Shown here: piece after piece, positions 1 to 9,600 of the stretch
Layout: each line of letters opens with the position of its first letter
How positions within the stretch are numbered: the first letter of the stretch is position 1
The notes under the pieces: generated by a model
What the model saw: only the letters and a program-made list of their open reading frames with translations
Told to the model about the DNA's origin: nothing
Databases searched by the model: none
NCBI GenBank assembly: GCA_910578565.1
Contig: CAJTQF010000002.1
Coordinates: forward strand, 209,576 to 273,575
Length of the DNA: 64,000 nucleotides
Source of the DNA: an uncultured Christensenella sp.
Lineage (GTDB): Bacteria > Bacillota > Clostridia > Christensenellales > Borkfalkiaceae
Direction: 5' to 3'
Program-made: the position numbers and the translations under genes

Positions 1-654
1 CATTCCGTCAACGGGAATGTGCAAAACCAGATTGACTATTTCTACGGGGATTAAAAGCACCAAGCCGATAAGAACGCTTGCAATTCTCGTTCTAACGCGG
101 CGGCAAAGGAATATTGCAACTATTCCGCCGCAGAAAGTACAGAAGAAACTTGTATACGAGTCGTACATCTTTTGTATGCTGTCCGCGTCGCTCAAACAGG
201 TTATAGTCGTAAACCTGTCCAAAATAATCATAATTAGCGCGAAAATCGTGTTCATAAATATGCTGTCGCGCCTTCTGAAAAGCATTACGGACATAAGCGC
301 TACGAACGCTAAGGGACGCGCGACGACGGAAAGATACTTGCCCAAAACGAAGCAGAGCATCATTCCTACGTAAAAAAGCAAAAATATTTCCGTTATCTTT
401 GAAAGCCGCGTTAAAACGTACTTGTTCTCAAAAAAGAAATAGAAGTACAAAATTGCGGTAAGCACAATTAAAACCACCGCGACAAGAAGTATACTTTTTG
501 AATGGCTGCGGATATATTCGCCGGTGCTTATGCCGCCCGTCACATCGTTTATGACTATCATCAGAATTACCATAAGCGCCAAGCCCAGAGTTCCGACAAT
601 AAAAGCGGCGAGACTTTTTACTATATCCTTATTGTTCAGTTTTGTTACCTTCAA
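1..654 (-). CDS. YqfF/PgpH-like 7TM-HD membrane protein, partial (C-terminus off window)
   Basis: I read this frame on the minus strand as open from a TTG at 654 to the window edge (218 codons). The TTG follows a strong ribosome site (GAGGAGGA, 661-668) and overlaps the end of phoH by 26 nt. The visible part is about seven hydrophobic segments, with loops such as VARPLAFVALMSVMLF that resemble the 7TM region of PgpH/YqfF c-di-AMP phosphodiesterases. The gene order yqfC-yqfD-phoH-yqfF supports this. Only about 19 residues separate the first two membrane segments, so the large extracellular 7TMR-HDED domain of the family seems to be missing. The HD catalytic domain would lie outside the window and was not seen. 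Confidence 0.65.
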   Translation of the reverse strand, partial: MKVTKLNNKDIVKSLAAFIVGTLGLALMVILMIVINDVTGGISTGEYIRSHSKSILLVAVVLIVLTAILYFYFFFENKYVLTRLSKITEIFLLFYVGMMLCFVLGKYLSVVARPLAFVALMSVMLFRRRDSIFMNTIFALIMIILDRFTTITCLSDADSIQKMYDSYTSFFCTFCGGIVAIFLCRRVRTRIASVLIGLVLLIPVEIVNLVLHIPVDGM

Positions 655-1624
655 CTTTAGTCCTCCTCTTGCTGTCCGCGTCGTAAGCCCTGACTATTTT
701 CATAACCAAAGGATTGCGGACAACGTCCTTGTCGGAAAGGTAAATTATATCTATGCCGTCCACGTCCTTTAAAACGTGCGCGGCGTGTTCGAGACCGCTT
801 GATTTTCCGTCGGGCAAATCCACCTGCGTGGCGTCGCCCGTTATTACCATTTTACTGCCGTCGCCGAAGCGGGTCAGAAACATTTTCATCTGTTCGCGCG
901 TGGCGTTCTGCGCTTCGTCAAGTATTATGAACGCGTTAGACAGCGTTCTGCCGCGCATATAGGCAAGGGGCGCAATTTCGATAGAGCCGCGCTCCATAAG
1001 TTTTGTATAGTTTTCAAGCCCCAACATCTCTTGCAGAGCGTCGTACAAAGGGCGCAGATAGGGGTCTACCTTCGTCTGCAAATCGCCCGGCAAAAACCCG
1101 AGTTTCTCGCCCGCTTCAACTGCGGGACGGGTGAGAATAATTTTTTCAACCTGTTTCTGCTTCATTGCCTGCACAGCAAGGCACACCGCAAGATAGGTCT
1201 TGCCCGTACCTGCGGGACCGATACCGAAAGTCGCGCCGCTGCGCTTGATTGCGTCGACGTATCTTTTCTGCCCGACCGTTTTACACTTAATATGTTTGCC
1301 GCGGTAGGTGACGGCGATTGTATCGGACGAAAGTTTTGTAATATCGCCCGCCTTGTTATCGTGCGCAAGCTCTATGCAGTACAAAACGCGGCTTCTGTCT
1401 ACCGATTCGCCGTTTTCCGCAAGCGTCAGAAGACTCTCTATTACAGACGCGGCTTTTTGCGCGCTGTCTTCGGGACCTTCGATTATGAAGTCGAGTCCGT
1501 CCACGCGGATTATAACGCCCAGTCCGCGCATTATTTCGTTCAGATTTTCGTCAAAAGTCCCCACGGTCTTTTGCAGCTTGTCCACGCTGCCCGCAACGAC
1601 CTTTTTTAATGTATTTCCCTGCAT
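629..1624 (-). CDS. phoH: PhoH-like ATPase
   Basis: Cytoplasmic P-loop ATPase of the PhoH family, 331 aa, the usual length. An N-terminal KH-like region covers about residues 30-75. Walker A is GPAGTGKT (residues 136-143) and Walker B is IILDEAQNAT, as in PhoH/YlaK proteins, which are linked to RNA metabolism. The exact substrate in this family is unsettled. It starts at the ATG at 1624-1622, 17 nt after yqfD, and its end overlaps the next gene, so it sits inside the yqfC-yqfD-phoH-yqfF operon. The ATPase motifs are intact. Confidence 0.95.
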   Translation of the reverse strand: MQGNTLKKVVAGSVDKLQKTVGTFDENLNEIMRGLGVIIRVDGLDFIIEGPEDSAQKAASVIESLLTLAENGESVDRSRVLYCIELAHDNKAGDITKLSSDTIAVTYRGKHIKCKTVGQKRYVDAIKRSGATFGIGPAGTGKTYLAVCLAVQAMKQKQVEKIILTRPAVEAGEKLGFLPGDLQTKVDPYLRPLYDALQEMLGLENYTKLMERGSIEIAPLAYMRGRTLSNAFIILDEAQNATREQMKMFLTRFGDGSKMVITGDATQVDLPDGKSSGLEHAAHVLKDVDGIDIIYLSDKDVVRNPLVMKIVRAYDADSKRRTKVEGNKTEQ

Positions 1625-1641
1625 ATGATTTTAAAGCCTTC

Positions 1642-2544
1642 TTATGAAATATTTATACTTAACTTATGCAAATAGGTAAATTCTATTACGTAAACCACGC
1701 CGCCGTCAACCTGTTTAACGGTGTGCGTGCGCGAAAGTATTTCTTCCGCATACAAAAGCGCCTGCGCGTAAGCCGCCTGCAAATTTTCGTCCGACTCGGT
1801 TTTGGCGGGGTATTCGAACCCCGACTTACACTCCAGCTCGCAATAACCGACGGCAAGGCAGTCCACGCGTTTTTCGTTTTCGCCTTCGCCTATTACTGTA
1901 TAGGCGGATATGAGCGCGTCGCCAGAGTTTACCGTGTCGCCCGCAGAAACGCGCGCCGTGCCGCATATTGCGACTACGTTTTTAACCACGCCCGCCCTGT
2001 CGGAAACCAGCGAAGACAGTTCGGCTTTATCGGTGTGTTCTTCGTCAACCTGAACGTCCACCGTAAGAATGCTGCCCCTTCTCAGTATATTGCAAAACGT
2101 GACGTTTGGAAGGGCGAGAATTTTTCCCGTTGCCGCAGGAGCGTCAAACTTCGCGCACATACTGAATTCTTTTGCACCCGCTTCGTAAATTATCCGCTTT
2201 ACTTCCGGCGTGAGATAGCTTCCGCTGCCGCTGACGTTTATTTTGAATATGAACGAATTGGAAACCGCCGCTGCCGCAACAAACACGAATGCGCCCACGA
2301 CGAGCCCTATGCGGTTTACTACGCTTTTTAAAAACCCCGCGCGCCTGCCGAGATTTTCTACCCTTATATTATAACACGGGTTGGAAAAAATTGCAAAAAC
2401 TTTTTTAAGGTCTTTGTCTTTTACACAAAATGCAAACTCCGCACCCGCTTTTTTGCAGTTGTAAACGCCTACCTGCGATTTTTTAAGTTTTTTAAGCGCG
2501 GCTTCGGCTGTGCACACCACCGAAATCTGTGTAAACTTAGTCAA
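1642..2544 (-). CDS. yqfD: Sporulation protein YqfD
   Basis: 300-aa protein of the YqfD/SpoIV-associated family, a mother-cell sporulation membrane protein. An N-terminal domain of about 85 residues includes the family-type segment NLGRRAGFLKSVVNRIG. A single membrane segment follows (about residues 80-98, GLVVGAFVFVAAAAVSNSF), then a beta-rich extracytoplasmic region. It overlaps yqfC by 8 nt, so the two are translationally coupled. In related genomes it is expressed under sigma-E, which fits the sigma-E-type promoter found before yqfC. Confidence 0.9.
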   Translation of the reverse strand: MTKFTQISVVCTAEAALKKLKKSQVGVYNCKKAGAEFAFCVKDKDLKKVFAIFSNPCYNIRVENLGRRAGFLKSVVNRIGLVVGAFVFVAAAAVSNSFIFKINVSGSGSYLTPEVKRIIYEAGAKEFSMCAKFDAPAATGKILALPNVTFCNILRRGSILTVDVQVDEEHTDKAELSSLVSDRAGVVKNVVAICGTARVSAGDTVNSGDALISAYTVIGEGENEKRVDCLAVGYCELECKSGFEYPAKTESDENLQAAYAQALLYAEEILSRTHTVKQVDGGVVYVIEFTYLHKLSINIS

Positions 2545-2782
2545 CGGTCACCCCCGAAATATTGCCGCGGATAAGTAAATCTTCTTCAAAATATTTGCCG
2601 AGAGTCAGATTGTCGCCAAACACGGTAATTCTGTTCTTTTTAAGGGCAAGCACTATCTTTTCAGGCGTGTACTCCGCCACGCCTTTTACGCTTCTGAAAT
2701 ATCCGCCGAAGCCCGGCACCACAGAAAAGGATTTTAACGTGTCCGCGCCCAGCTCTTCCAAAATCTGTTCCAATAGTTTCAT
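2537..2782 (-). CDS. yqfC: Sporulation protein YqfC
   Basis: 81-aa YabP/YqfC family protein, sigma-E regulon in other Firmicutes. The pattern YTPEKIVLALKKNRITVFGDNL is typical of the family. I chose the ATG at 2782 rather than the upstream in-frame codon at 2839: the family starts here, and a sigma-E-like promoter (2788-2816) ends only 5 nt before this ATG. There is no Shine-Dalgarno sequence, so the mRNA is probably leaderless. It is the first gene of the operon and overlaps yqfD. Confidence 0.85.
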   Translation of the reverse strand: MKLLEQILEELGADTLKSFSVVPGFGGYFRSVKGVAEYTPEKIVLALKKNRITVFGDNLTLGKYFEEDLLIRGNISGVTVD

Positions 2783-2787
2783 ATAAT

Positions 2788-2816
2788 ATTGTATGAATAT
2801 AAATTGAGCGGTATGC
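2788..2816 (-). promoter_or_regulatory. Sigma-E-type promoter of yqfC
   Basis: On the minus strand the -10 element CATACAAT (2788-2795) matches the sigma-E consensus. The -35 element GCATACC (2810-2816) is close to it, with a 14-nt spacer. The -10 ends 5 nt before the yqfC ATG. The -35 directly abuts the inverted-repeat arm that flanks cassette A. Confidence 0.65.
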
Positions 2817-2896
2817 AAAAGCCGCGGCGTAAAGCGCACTTCCCATAGGGAATTAAAAAACTAAATTATTAATAGTTATACTTTCAAGCAAGGACA

Positions 2897-2930
2897 AAAG
2901 CTCTCGAACGATATGTTCGAGAGCTTTTTA
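2897..2930 (-). terminator. 3' terminator inside cassette A
   Basis: Hairpin with arms AAAAGCTCTCGAAC and GTTCGAGAGCTTTT around a short loop, followed by T residues. It lies downstream of the cassette gene. The corresponding hairpin in cassette B (19147-19181) has nearly the same stem. Confidence 0.8.
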
Positions 2931-2970
2931 CTGCAAAATATTTAGAAAGATAAATTGAAATTTATCGTTA

Positions 2971-3411
2971 CTATGATAATTTGTTATTCAAGCACTGAAT
3001 GTATTGTGCGACTAAAAAATAATTTTTTATATCTGTTTCGTCTAATCCTCTGAACAGAAAAAGGTCATCGTAAATTTCCGCCACTCTATTAATATCTTTT
3101 CCTTCAATATGGAAAAACCCCGTAACTAAATCAATCCCGACTAAAACAGATGAATCTTTAGCTTTATATGCAACAATTTGCGGTACTGAACCTTGCGGTA
3201 ATTTCTCTCTATTAGATTCATTTTTCATAATGTTGAATTCTACGACATCATGAAAAGATAAAGAATCTAATTTTTCAAAACGATATTTGTTGCAAAAATA
3301 ATCATTTATTTCTGCTCCGCTTTTCCGATTTGGTTTCAACTTATCACGATTTTCGTTATATATGCATTTCCACTCCTGAATCATTTCAATAGTTGGCTCT
3401 GTTGTAAGCAT
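2971..3411 (-). CDS. Hypothetical protein, cassette A cargo
   Basis: 146-aa soluble protein that I do not recognise. It is rich in charged residues, with no signal peptide or membrane segment. The start ATG at 3411 has a good ribosome site (CGGAGA, 7 nt spacing) and the gene has its own promoter (3450-3478). Its base composition is clearly more A+T rich than the neighbouring genes, which suggests transfer. It is the only gene in the cassette, flanked by terminators on both sides. An immunity-type or phage-defence role would fit such a setting, but nothing in the sequence shows it. Confidence 0.75.
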   Translation of the reverse strand: MLTTEPTIEMIQEWKCIYNENRDKLKPNRKSGAEINDYFCNKYRFEKLDSLSFHDVVEFNIMKNESNREKLPQGSVPQIVAYKAKDSSVLVGIDLVTGFFHIEGKDINRVAEIYDDLFLFRGLDETDIKNYFLVAQYIQCLNNKLS

Positions 3412-3449
3412 ATTAAAATCTCCGCTAAATTATTGTTTATCGTGTAATC

Positions 3450-3478
3450 ATTATATCACGAAAAATGAAAGAGCGCAA
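3450..3478 (-). promoter_or_regulatory. Sigma-A promoter of the cassette A gene
   Basis: -35 TTGCGC (3473-3478), 17-nt spacer and -10 TATAAT (3450-3455) on the minus strand, about 38 nt before the start codon. Confidence 0.75.
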
Positions 3479-3551
3479 CCGATTGAATTTTGCGGGATAT
3501 ATAAAACATATCTGTATCTCACTAGGCTACGAGTAGCCTAATTCGTCCACG

Positions 3552-3578
3552 AAAAAGGCACAGCTTAACGCTGTGCCT
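3552..3578 (-). terminator. 5' insulating terminator of cassette A
   Basis: Stem AGGCACAGC/GCTGTGCCT followed by a T-run on the minus strand. It lies between the lipoprotein gene and the cassette promoter, so it would stop read-through into the cassette gene. Confidence 0.8.
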
Positions 3579-3654
3579 AAATCTTTTTATTTGCGTTTTA
3601 ATAAATTCCCTATGGGAATTACCGTAAACGCCGCGGCTTTTATTGTTGTGTTAT

Positions 3655-6600
3655 TTAAAACGTTACCGAAAGATTTACGTTGCCGTTAGCCGTTGCGGAA
3701 TTTACAAGTCCGTCGGTATTGAGACTGTAAGACCCGCCCACACCGCCGAAAACCGTTTTCTTCTTGACGCGGAGAGTGAACATTTCAGGACCGTTAACGC
3801 CCGTATAATATATTTCAATCTGGGTGTCCCCGTCAAGTTCGCGCTTGACGCTGTATGTTCCGTTTTCAAGCATAGCTATTTTGCCCGTAAACGATTTACC
3901 CGCTTCCTGCGTGGCATTATTCTTATCGCACTGGTCGGAAGGCACGTTTTCAAAGATAAACGCCGCCGCGCCGCCCGAAACGCTGTAACTCAAAGAGTAT
4001 AAAACTCTGGGATACAGAACGGTTGTGTTTTTATCAAGATTGGTGATTTTGTTATGGAACTCAGTATCTTCTTTCAGATACCAGGCATAGAAGCTGTCTG
4101 CCATAGAAGTGTCCACTTCAATCCGGACCGCGTTGGGGTCGGTTCCGCTTGTGAGAACGGCTCCGTCTTTAACTCCCGTCAGCATTCCGTCCCTGCCGTC
4201 CGCCCATATTGCATAGTAGTTTACGTACTGCACGGTGGATGAAGTAAATTCAAGCACGCTGCCCTTTTCATACGCCCAGCCAAGGAAAAGATATCCGTCT
4301 GCGGAAATTGTCCCGAGTCGGGTTACGCCCTGCTCAACGCCGTCAACGGTAAGGTTGTAACCTGCCGCATAACTTACGCCGTCATAGATATAATCCACCG
4401 CGCTGTGAATGATTATGCTTGTAATTGCAACTTCCCTTACTTCGCCGTTCAAAGATACGGGGTGCGTAGGCATATCGAATTTATACCCCGAAGCGTCGCC
4501 GCAGATGCCGTCCACACCCGTGAGCGATACAAATTCGTACCCGTCGGGGGGAGTGACCGTCACGGTAGTGCCTGCCTGCGCGTATACTGCGTTGTCGTTG
4601 CCGTAGGTCGCGCAAGCGTCACCGCTGATAACCGCGCCTTCGATATCGACGGTTAAAAGATAGTAGTAAGGCGTAGCGGTGTTAATAGTAACGTTTACGG
4701 TGTAATATTTATTGTCCGTCGCAAACCCGTTATCCACATAAACTTCGTAACCGTTTATATAGCCCTTGGACGCTGTCGCCATATTGAGTTCGTCCATGGC
4801 GGCGGTTTTTATCCTGTTTGCCGATAAGCCTTCGCTTACAACTCCGCTTGTCAGACATCCGAGCCGGGTTACGCCGTTGCCGGAAATTTTATATTCCACG
4901 TACGCCCAGTTTGTGGAGTGCAGTCCGCCCGTACCGCTACGCTGGATGAACGTGCCGGCGCGATATTCGGTCCAGTCGCCGCCGGGACAGGTTATGTTTG
5001 TGTAATAAACGTGCAATTTTGTTGTCTTGCCGCCGTTTGCTTCGGAACATCCGAAGAATGCGTATCTGCTGTCGCCAGTAACGCCGTTGCCGCCCAAAGT
5101 CATGTTTTTCGCAAGGAATACGACGCTCTCTATCGCGTAGTTATCCATAAACGCCTGCGCGCCTACCGACGTCACCGTTTCGGGGACGACTACGTTTTTG
5201 ACCATAGAGCCTTTAAGCGCGTTTGCCGCGATTGAAGTTACGGGATAACCGTTTATTCCGCTTTCGAGAACAAGGGTCGAACCCGGCTCTGTGAAAGGTT
5301 TAATAGCGTATTCGTCAAACGACTTAATTTCATAAGCGTTGTCGGTGTACGCGTAAACCACTCCGTTTACCGTCATTTCAGCAATCACATATTTGCCGTA
5401 AACGGTGGGAACGCCGTCCACTTTTACGATATTTGCGTCGTTGGCGTAATCGGTCTTTACGGTAAAATCTTTATCCGCATACCAGCCAAGGAAGGTATAG
5501 CCGCCGATTGAATACTCAATAAGCTGCGCGTCGTCCACAAAGCCGCCCGTTACGGTGCCAACGCCGTCGACTCCCGTTACGAAGTTGATTTTTACCGACT
5601 CCTCTACCTGCGCGTAAATAGTTGTGTCGCCCCAGAGCTGCATATAAATTCTGCCGTCGTCCTGGTCGGTAATTCTGTTGTTGCCTTCCATGTCGGTGGT
5701 ATATATTATTTTATATGTATGCGCGTCGTCGACCCAGGTGGGTGCGAAAGGCGTTCTTAAATACACTATCGAACTGTAAGCTATATCGTCAGCCCTGAAG
5801 TAAACGCCATCTTCGTTCAGCTCTAACCCGAGATGTCCGTAAGCCGTTTTCAACATATCGCCGTACGCTACGGTTAACGTTACGTTTGTATACTTATTTA
5901 CGGAAGCATAGGGATTTTCTTCGCCGGTGGTGTAGCAACCGAATACCTTTTCAATATGTTCGTCTGAAGATTCAAAAGTTTTATTGAAGTCTATTTCGTA
6001 ATTTTCAGATACTACGTTGTAGTAATTGGGCGCGGCGTATTCTCCCGTCAATTCGCCCGATTCGTAAAGGTTTGTTACGCCTTCTTTATATTCGTTCAAA
6101 TCTATGGTGAGATTGACAGTCGCGGGCGAAGCCGAAAGCGAACCTATCGCTTTTATTCCGGTTATGCCCTGCTCGTCGTTGCGGGTGAGACCTACGTAAA
6201 GGCTGTTCAACACGCCGCCCGTAAGTCCGTTGGCGTTCAGCTGCAACGCGTAATAGTTTTCACTGAACCCGAGCGCGTCAGCAGCGTCCGTGCCGCTTCC
6301 GAAACTCGTGACGGTAGAGCCGTTTACGTCTATAGCGAAACCGGTCAAAAACTGGGTGAGATAGAAATTTCCGTCCGAAGCCGAAGCGTTTGCAAGCGTT
6401 TCGTACAAGGTATACGTGGGCGTGCCGTCCGAGACAAGCGAAGGCACGGCGCCCGCGATTATGTTCCATACGCTATCGCTCATACCTATCAGCCAACGGA
6501 TAGGCGAATCAACGCCGCCGGAATGTTCTACGAATGCGTTTTCCAGCAGATAGTCCAAAGTCATTACTTTGTAGACCGCGTCCGCCGTACCTACTCCCTT

Positions 6601-9600
6601 GCCGAAAGTTACGTATCCGTTTGAATATGTAATCGAAATACGGTTTGCCGAAGCAAGCGTGAAGCCAAGAACGGAACTGCCCTTCAAATCCGCAAGAACG
6701 GTCAGGTAGAACTGTCCGTTCTGGTCAAGACCTACCGTGAGCGAAGTTACGTTCATTTCTATATTTTTGTTGATGCTTATACCCACGGAAACTTTAACGG
6801 CTATATCGATTCTGCCTGCGAAAGTATACAGGGTGTAAATCCCGCCGTTGTCGTCCGTCACGGTCTTATACAAGTCAGAAACGAGCGTGGGTACGAAACC
6901 TGCATTTATATAAGCCGACTGCCAGTTATCCGCGTAAACGCGCCTTGCCGCTTTTTCGGCTGAAAGGTTAATCCAGTCCCTGCCGCCGACAGACACGCTG
7001 CCTGTAACGGCGTGCGTTTTGGGGTCTACGCCTATTTTTGCCGTACCTATTTCAAAACCTAAATCGGTACCGAACAATTTGAGAATATTGTCGACGTTCA
7101 CCGTCGCGGTGTTAACGCCGTCCACTTTATTGAACGATATCGTGTTTGCAAAATCAAACGAAATAAGTTTGGTGATAAGGTCCGAAAGAGCGTTTTCGTC
7201 AACGCGTGCAACTTCATAACTGCTTGCGGCAGCCTTGCTTTCCGCGGGGTGAATAAGTTTCGAAAGGGTGGTTATAAAGTTCTCGTCAGTAATTAATCTC
7301 ACCAGTTCTTCAACCGCCAAAGATATGTCGTCCTTAGCCGCATAGAACTTAATTTCATTGAGATTGGTAGTTCCTATTTTGTCAAGACTGAGATAAATTT
7401 TTTCGTCGTTGTAGCGGACGTTTGCGTTGACCGCGGTTGCGCCTATATTTAAAACAAGGTCGATTTCCGCAAGTTTGTCGCCCTTTATTTTGTCGCCCGC
7501 AAGTCCCTGCGTGTAGTACAGGGTTGCGTCAACCGTAATTTCTTTCAGAGCGGGAATTTCGCTGTTCGCGCCGTCAAGATGGATAGCGACTTCGTACGTA
7601 TTGCTGCCCAGAGTCTGCGAAACCGAAAGTTCGTTTTCGACAACGGCGAACAGATAGTTGTAAACTATTTTGGCGAACGCGTCTTCGGTCTGCGCCGTTG
7701 AATATATCTCGCAGTTTTCAAGAGCGGAGTTTACCCTGTCGAAACCGGAGCCGTCGCCCGCCTTAACGCCTGCGTAAACGTCTAAAATCTGCGCGCCGTT
7801 TGCGTCTGTAATATTTGCGTCAAGCGCAAGAGAACCGTTTGCCGTAAGGGTTAAATTGCCGTACAGCGCGTGGCTTATTATAAGTTTGCTTACGCTGCCG
7901 TCTTCAAAGTCGTAGTCGGTGGAAACCGAAAGGTCTTTGACAAAACCGAGTACCGCGCCGAGAATTTTCTGGAAGTTGTTGCTTGCAACTATCTCTTCCA
8001 CAGCCGCGCCGATATTGCCGCCGTCAAGATTAACCGAAGTATTGTACAGCCCGACCGCAGACGAAGCCGTTGCGTTACCGCTCTTTTCGCCGTTAATCAA
8101 AAGGTTAACGCTGTCTATTATGTTCTGAATGCCGTTTTTGGTGTCTGTAATGTCCTTGTCGTAAATTTCCATTCCCAGACTGTTAACCGCGAATTTTACG
8201 AAAGGTTTGCCTTCTTCCGCCGCGGCGTCATAGAAAAGTTTAAGAGCAACTTCATCCTTGCCTGAAGCAGAAGTTCCGTCCGCGATAGTCATAACCGCGT
8301 CTACGGCAATTTTAAGTCCGCCGTTCCAGCTTACTTCGCCGCCGCCCACAATATGCATGGGCATATTGTCAATTACTGCAAGCCCGTCTATTTCGAAAGC
8401 AACCGCTTTCGCGTCGATTATGTATCCCGCTTCTTTTACCGCAACCGAAACCAGTTTTATGAGTCCGGCAGCGTCAAGGTATTCGCCCCTGTCGGGAAGG
8501 ATAACCTGTTCGCCGCTGCCTTCCACTCTCATATCGAGACCGAGCGCGGCAAGAGTAAGCGAAAGATTGGCTTTTCCGTTTTCGAGACCGAGCGCGAGCG
8601 CGGCGGTACCGAATTTGACGCCGTTTACGTTAACGCCAAGCGCGTCCACTATTGCGTCCACGTCGCAAGACACGCGTATCTGCGAATTGCTTGCGTAAAT
8701 GTCGCCCAACACTTCGCCGAAGTTGAGATTGAGTATACCGTTAATTATATCCGCAACAGACTTTGCCGCTTCCCCGCTTTGGTCCGCGGTAAGGCTTTCG
8801 TTCGCCTGACTGTTATTTATTAAACTTAAAAGTTCTTTCACCGCGCCAACAGTTTCGTCTATATCGCAGTAAATTTTCGCGCCCATCTCTTCGCCGTTGA
8901 CTTTCAACAGTTCAAGATAAATTTTTCCCGCGCTCTTGAAGTCGATATTGTTGCCGTAGTAGACTGCAAGTTCCGCGTTGAGTCCCGCGTACGCCACGTT
9001 AAGGTCCACGCGGGTGGCAATGTCGTAACCGAGTTCTACGTAAGCCTGCGCCTTTACGGAAAGTCCGCTAAGCATATCTATTACGTTTTGCTTTGAACCG
9101 TCGAAACCGAGAGTCACTTTAAGCGTGTCGCTGTCAAGCATAGAGTGCACGCCCGCCGCGTAATCGGCAAGGTTTGCGGGCGCGTCCGCTTTGTTGTGCG
9201 AAATTATTTCACCGTCCTTGTCGGGCGAAATCTTTGCGCGCAGGTCTATTGAAGTTGAATCGTATGTAATGCTTTCGAGTTCTATGTTGTTGAACTTGTA
9301 AGACGAACCGTCGCGGTCGAAATGCATATAAAGGCGCACGCCTATGCCCGTGCCCAGCAAATCGTCCGTTTCAACCGAAATCGTAACGGTGCTGTCGTCG
9401 TGTTCTTCTTTGAACATTCCCAGCACTGAGGCTATGTCAAAACCTTCGCTTTCCTGCTCTTCTTCGGTAAGCGCGTACGAAGCTGCCGCCGCGCCGTCCT
9501 TATTAAATCTTTCAGCCCATTCCTTGAACTGGTTAATAATCGTAGAAACCGCGTCCACGTTCAGGGTCATTGCAAACTCGTCGCTGTAATAAGCGTTTAC

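Larger units (their letters stand above)
2817..3641 (-). mobile_element. Cassette A: one-gene cassette inserted in a terminator hairpin
   Basis: Perfect 14-bp inverted repeats AAAAGCCGCGGCGT (2817-2830) and its complement (3628-3641) flank 797 bp. Joined together they would form a standard rho-independent terminator for the large lipoprotein gene ending at 3655. Inside are AATTCCCTATGGGAATT-type palindromes next to both borders (2840-2854 and 3604-3620), a terminator, a promoter, one gene on the same strand as the lipoprotein, and a 3' terminator. The last 130 bp or so align with cassette B. There is no transposase, so if it is mobile it is moved in trans. Confidence 0.6.

Noticed and set aside
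1801-1830. tRNA-like TTCGAACC
   Set aside because: It lies inside yqfD coding sequence and no cloverleaf can be drawn.
2831-3627. Integron gene cassette with attC
   Set aside because: No GTTRRRY core sites or attC fold at the shared end, and no integrase in the window.
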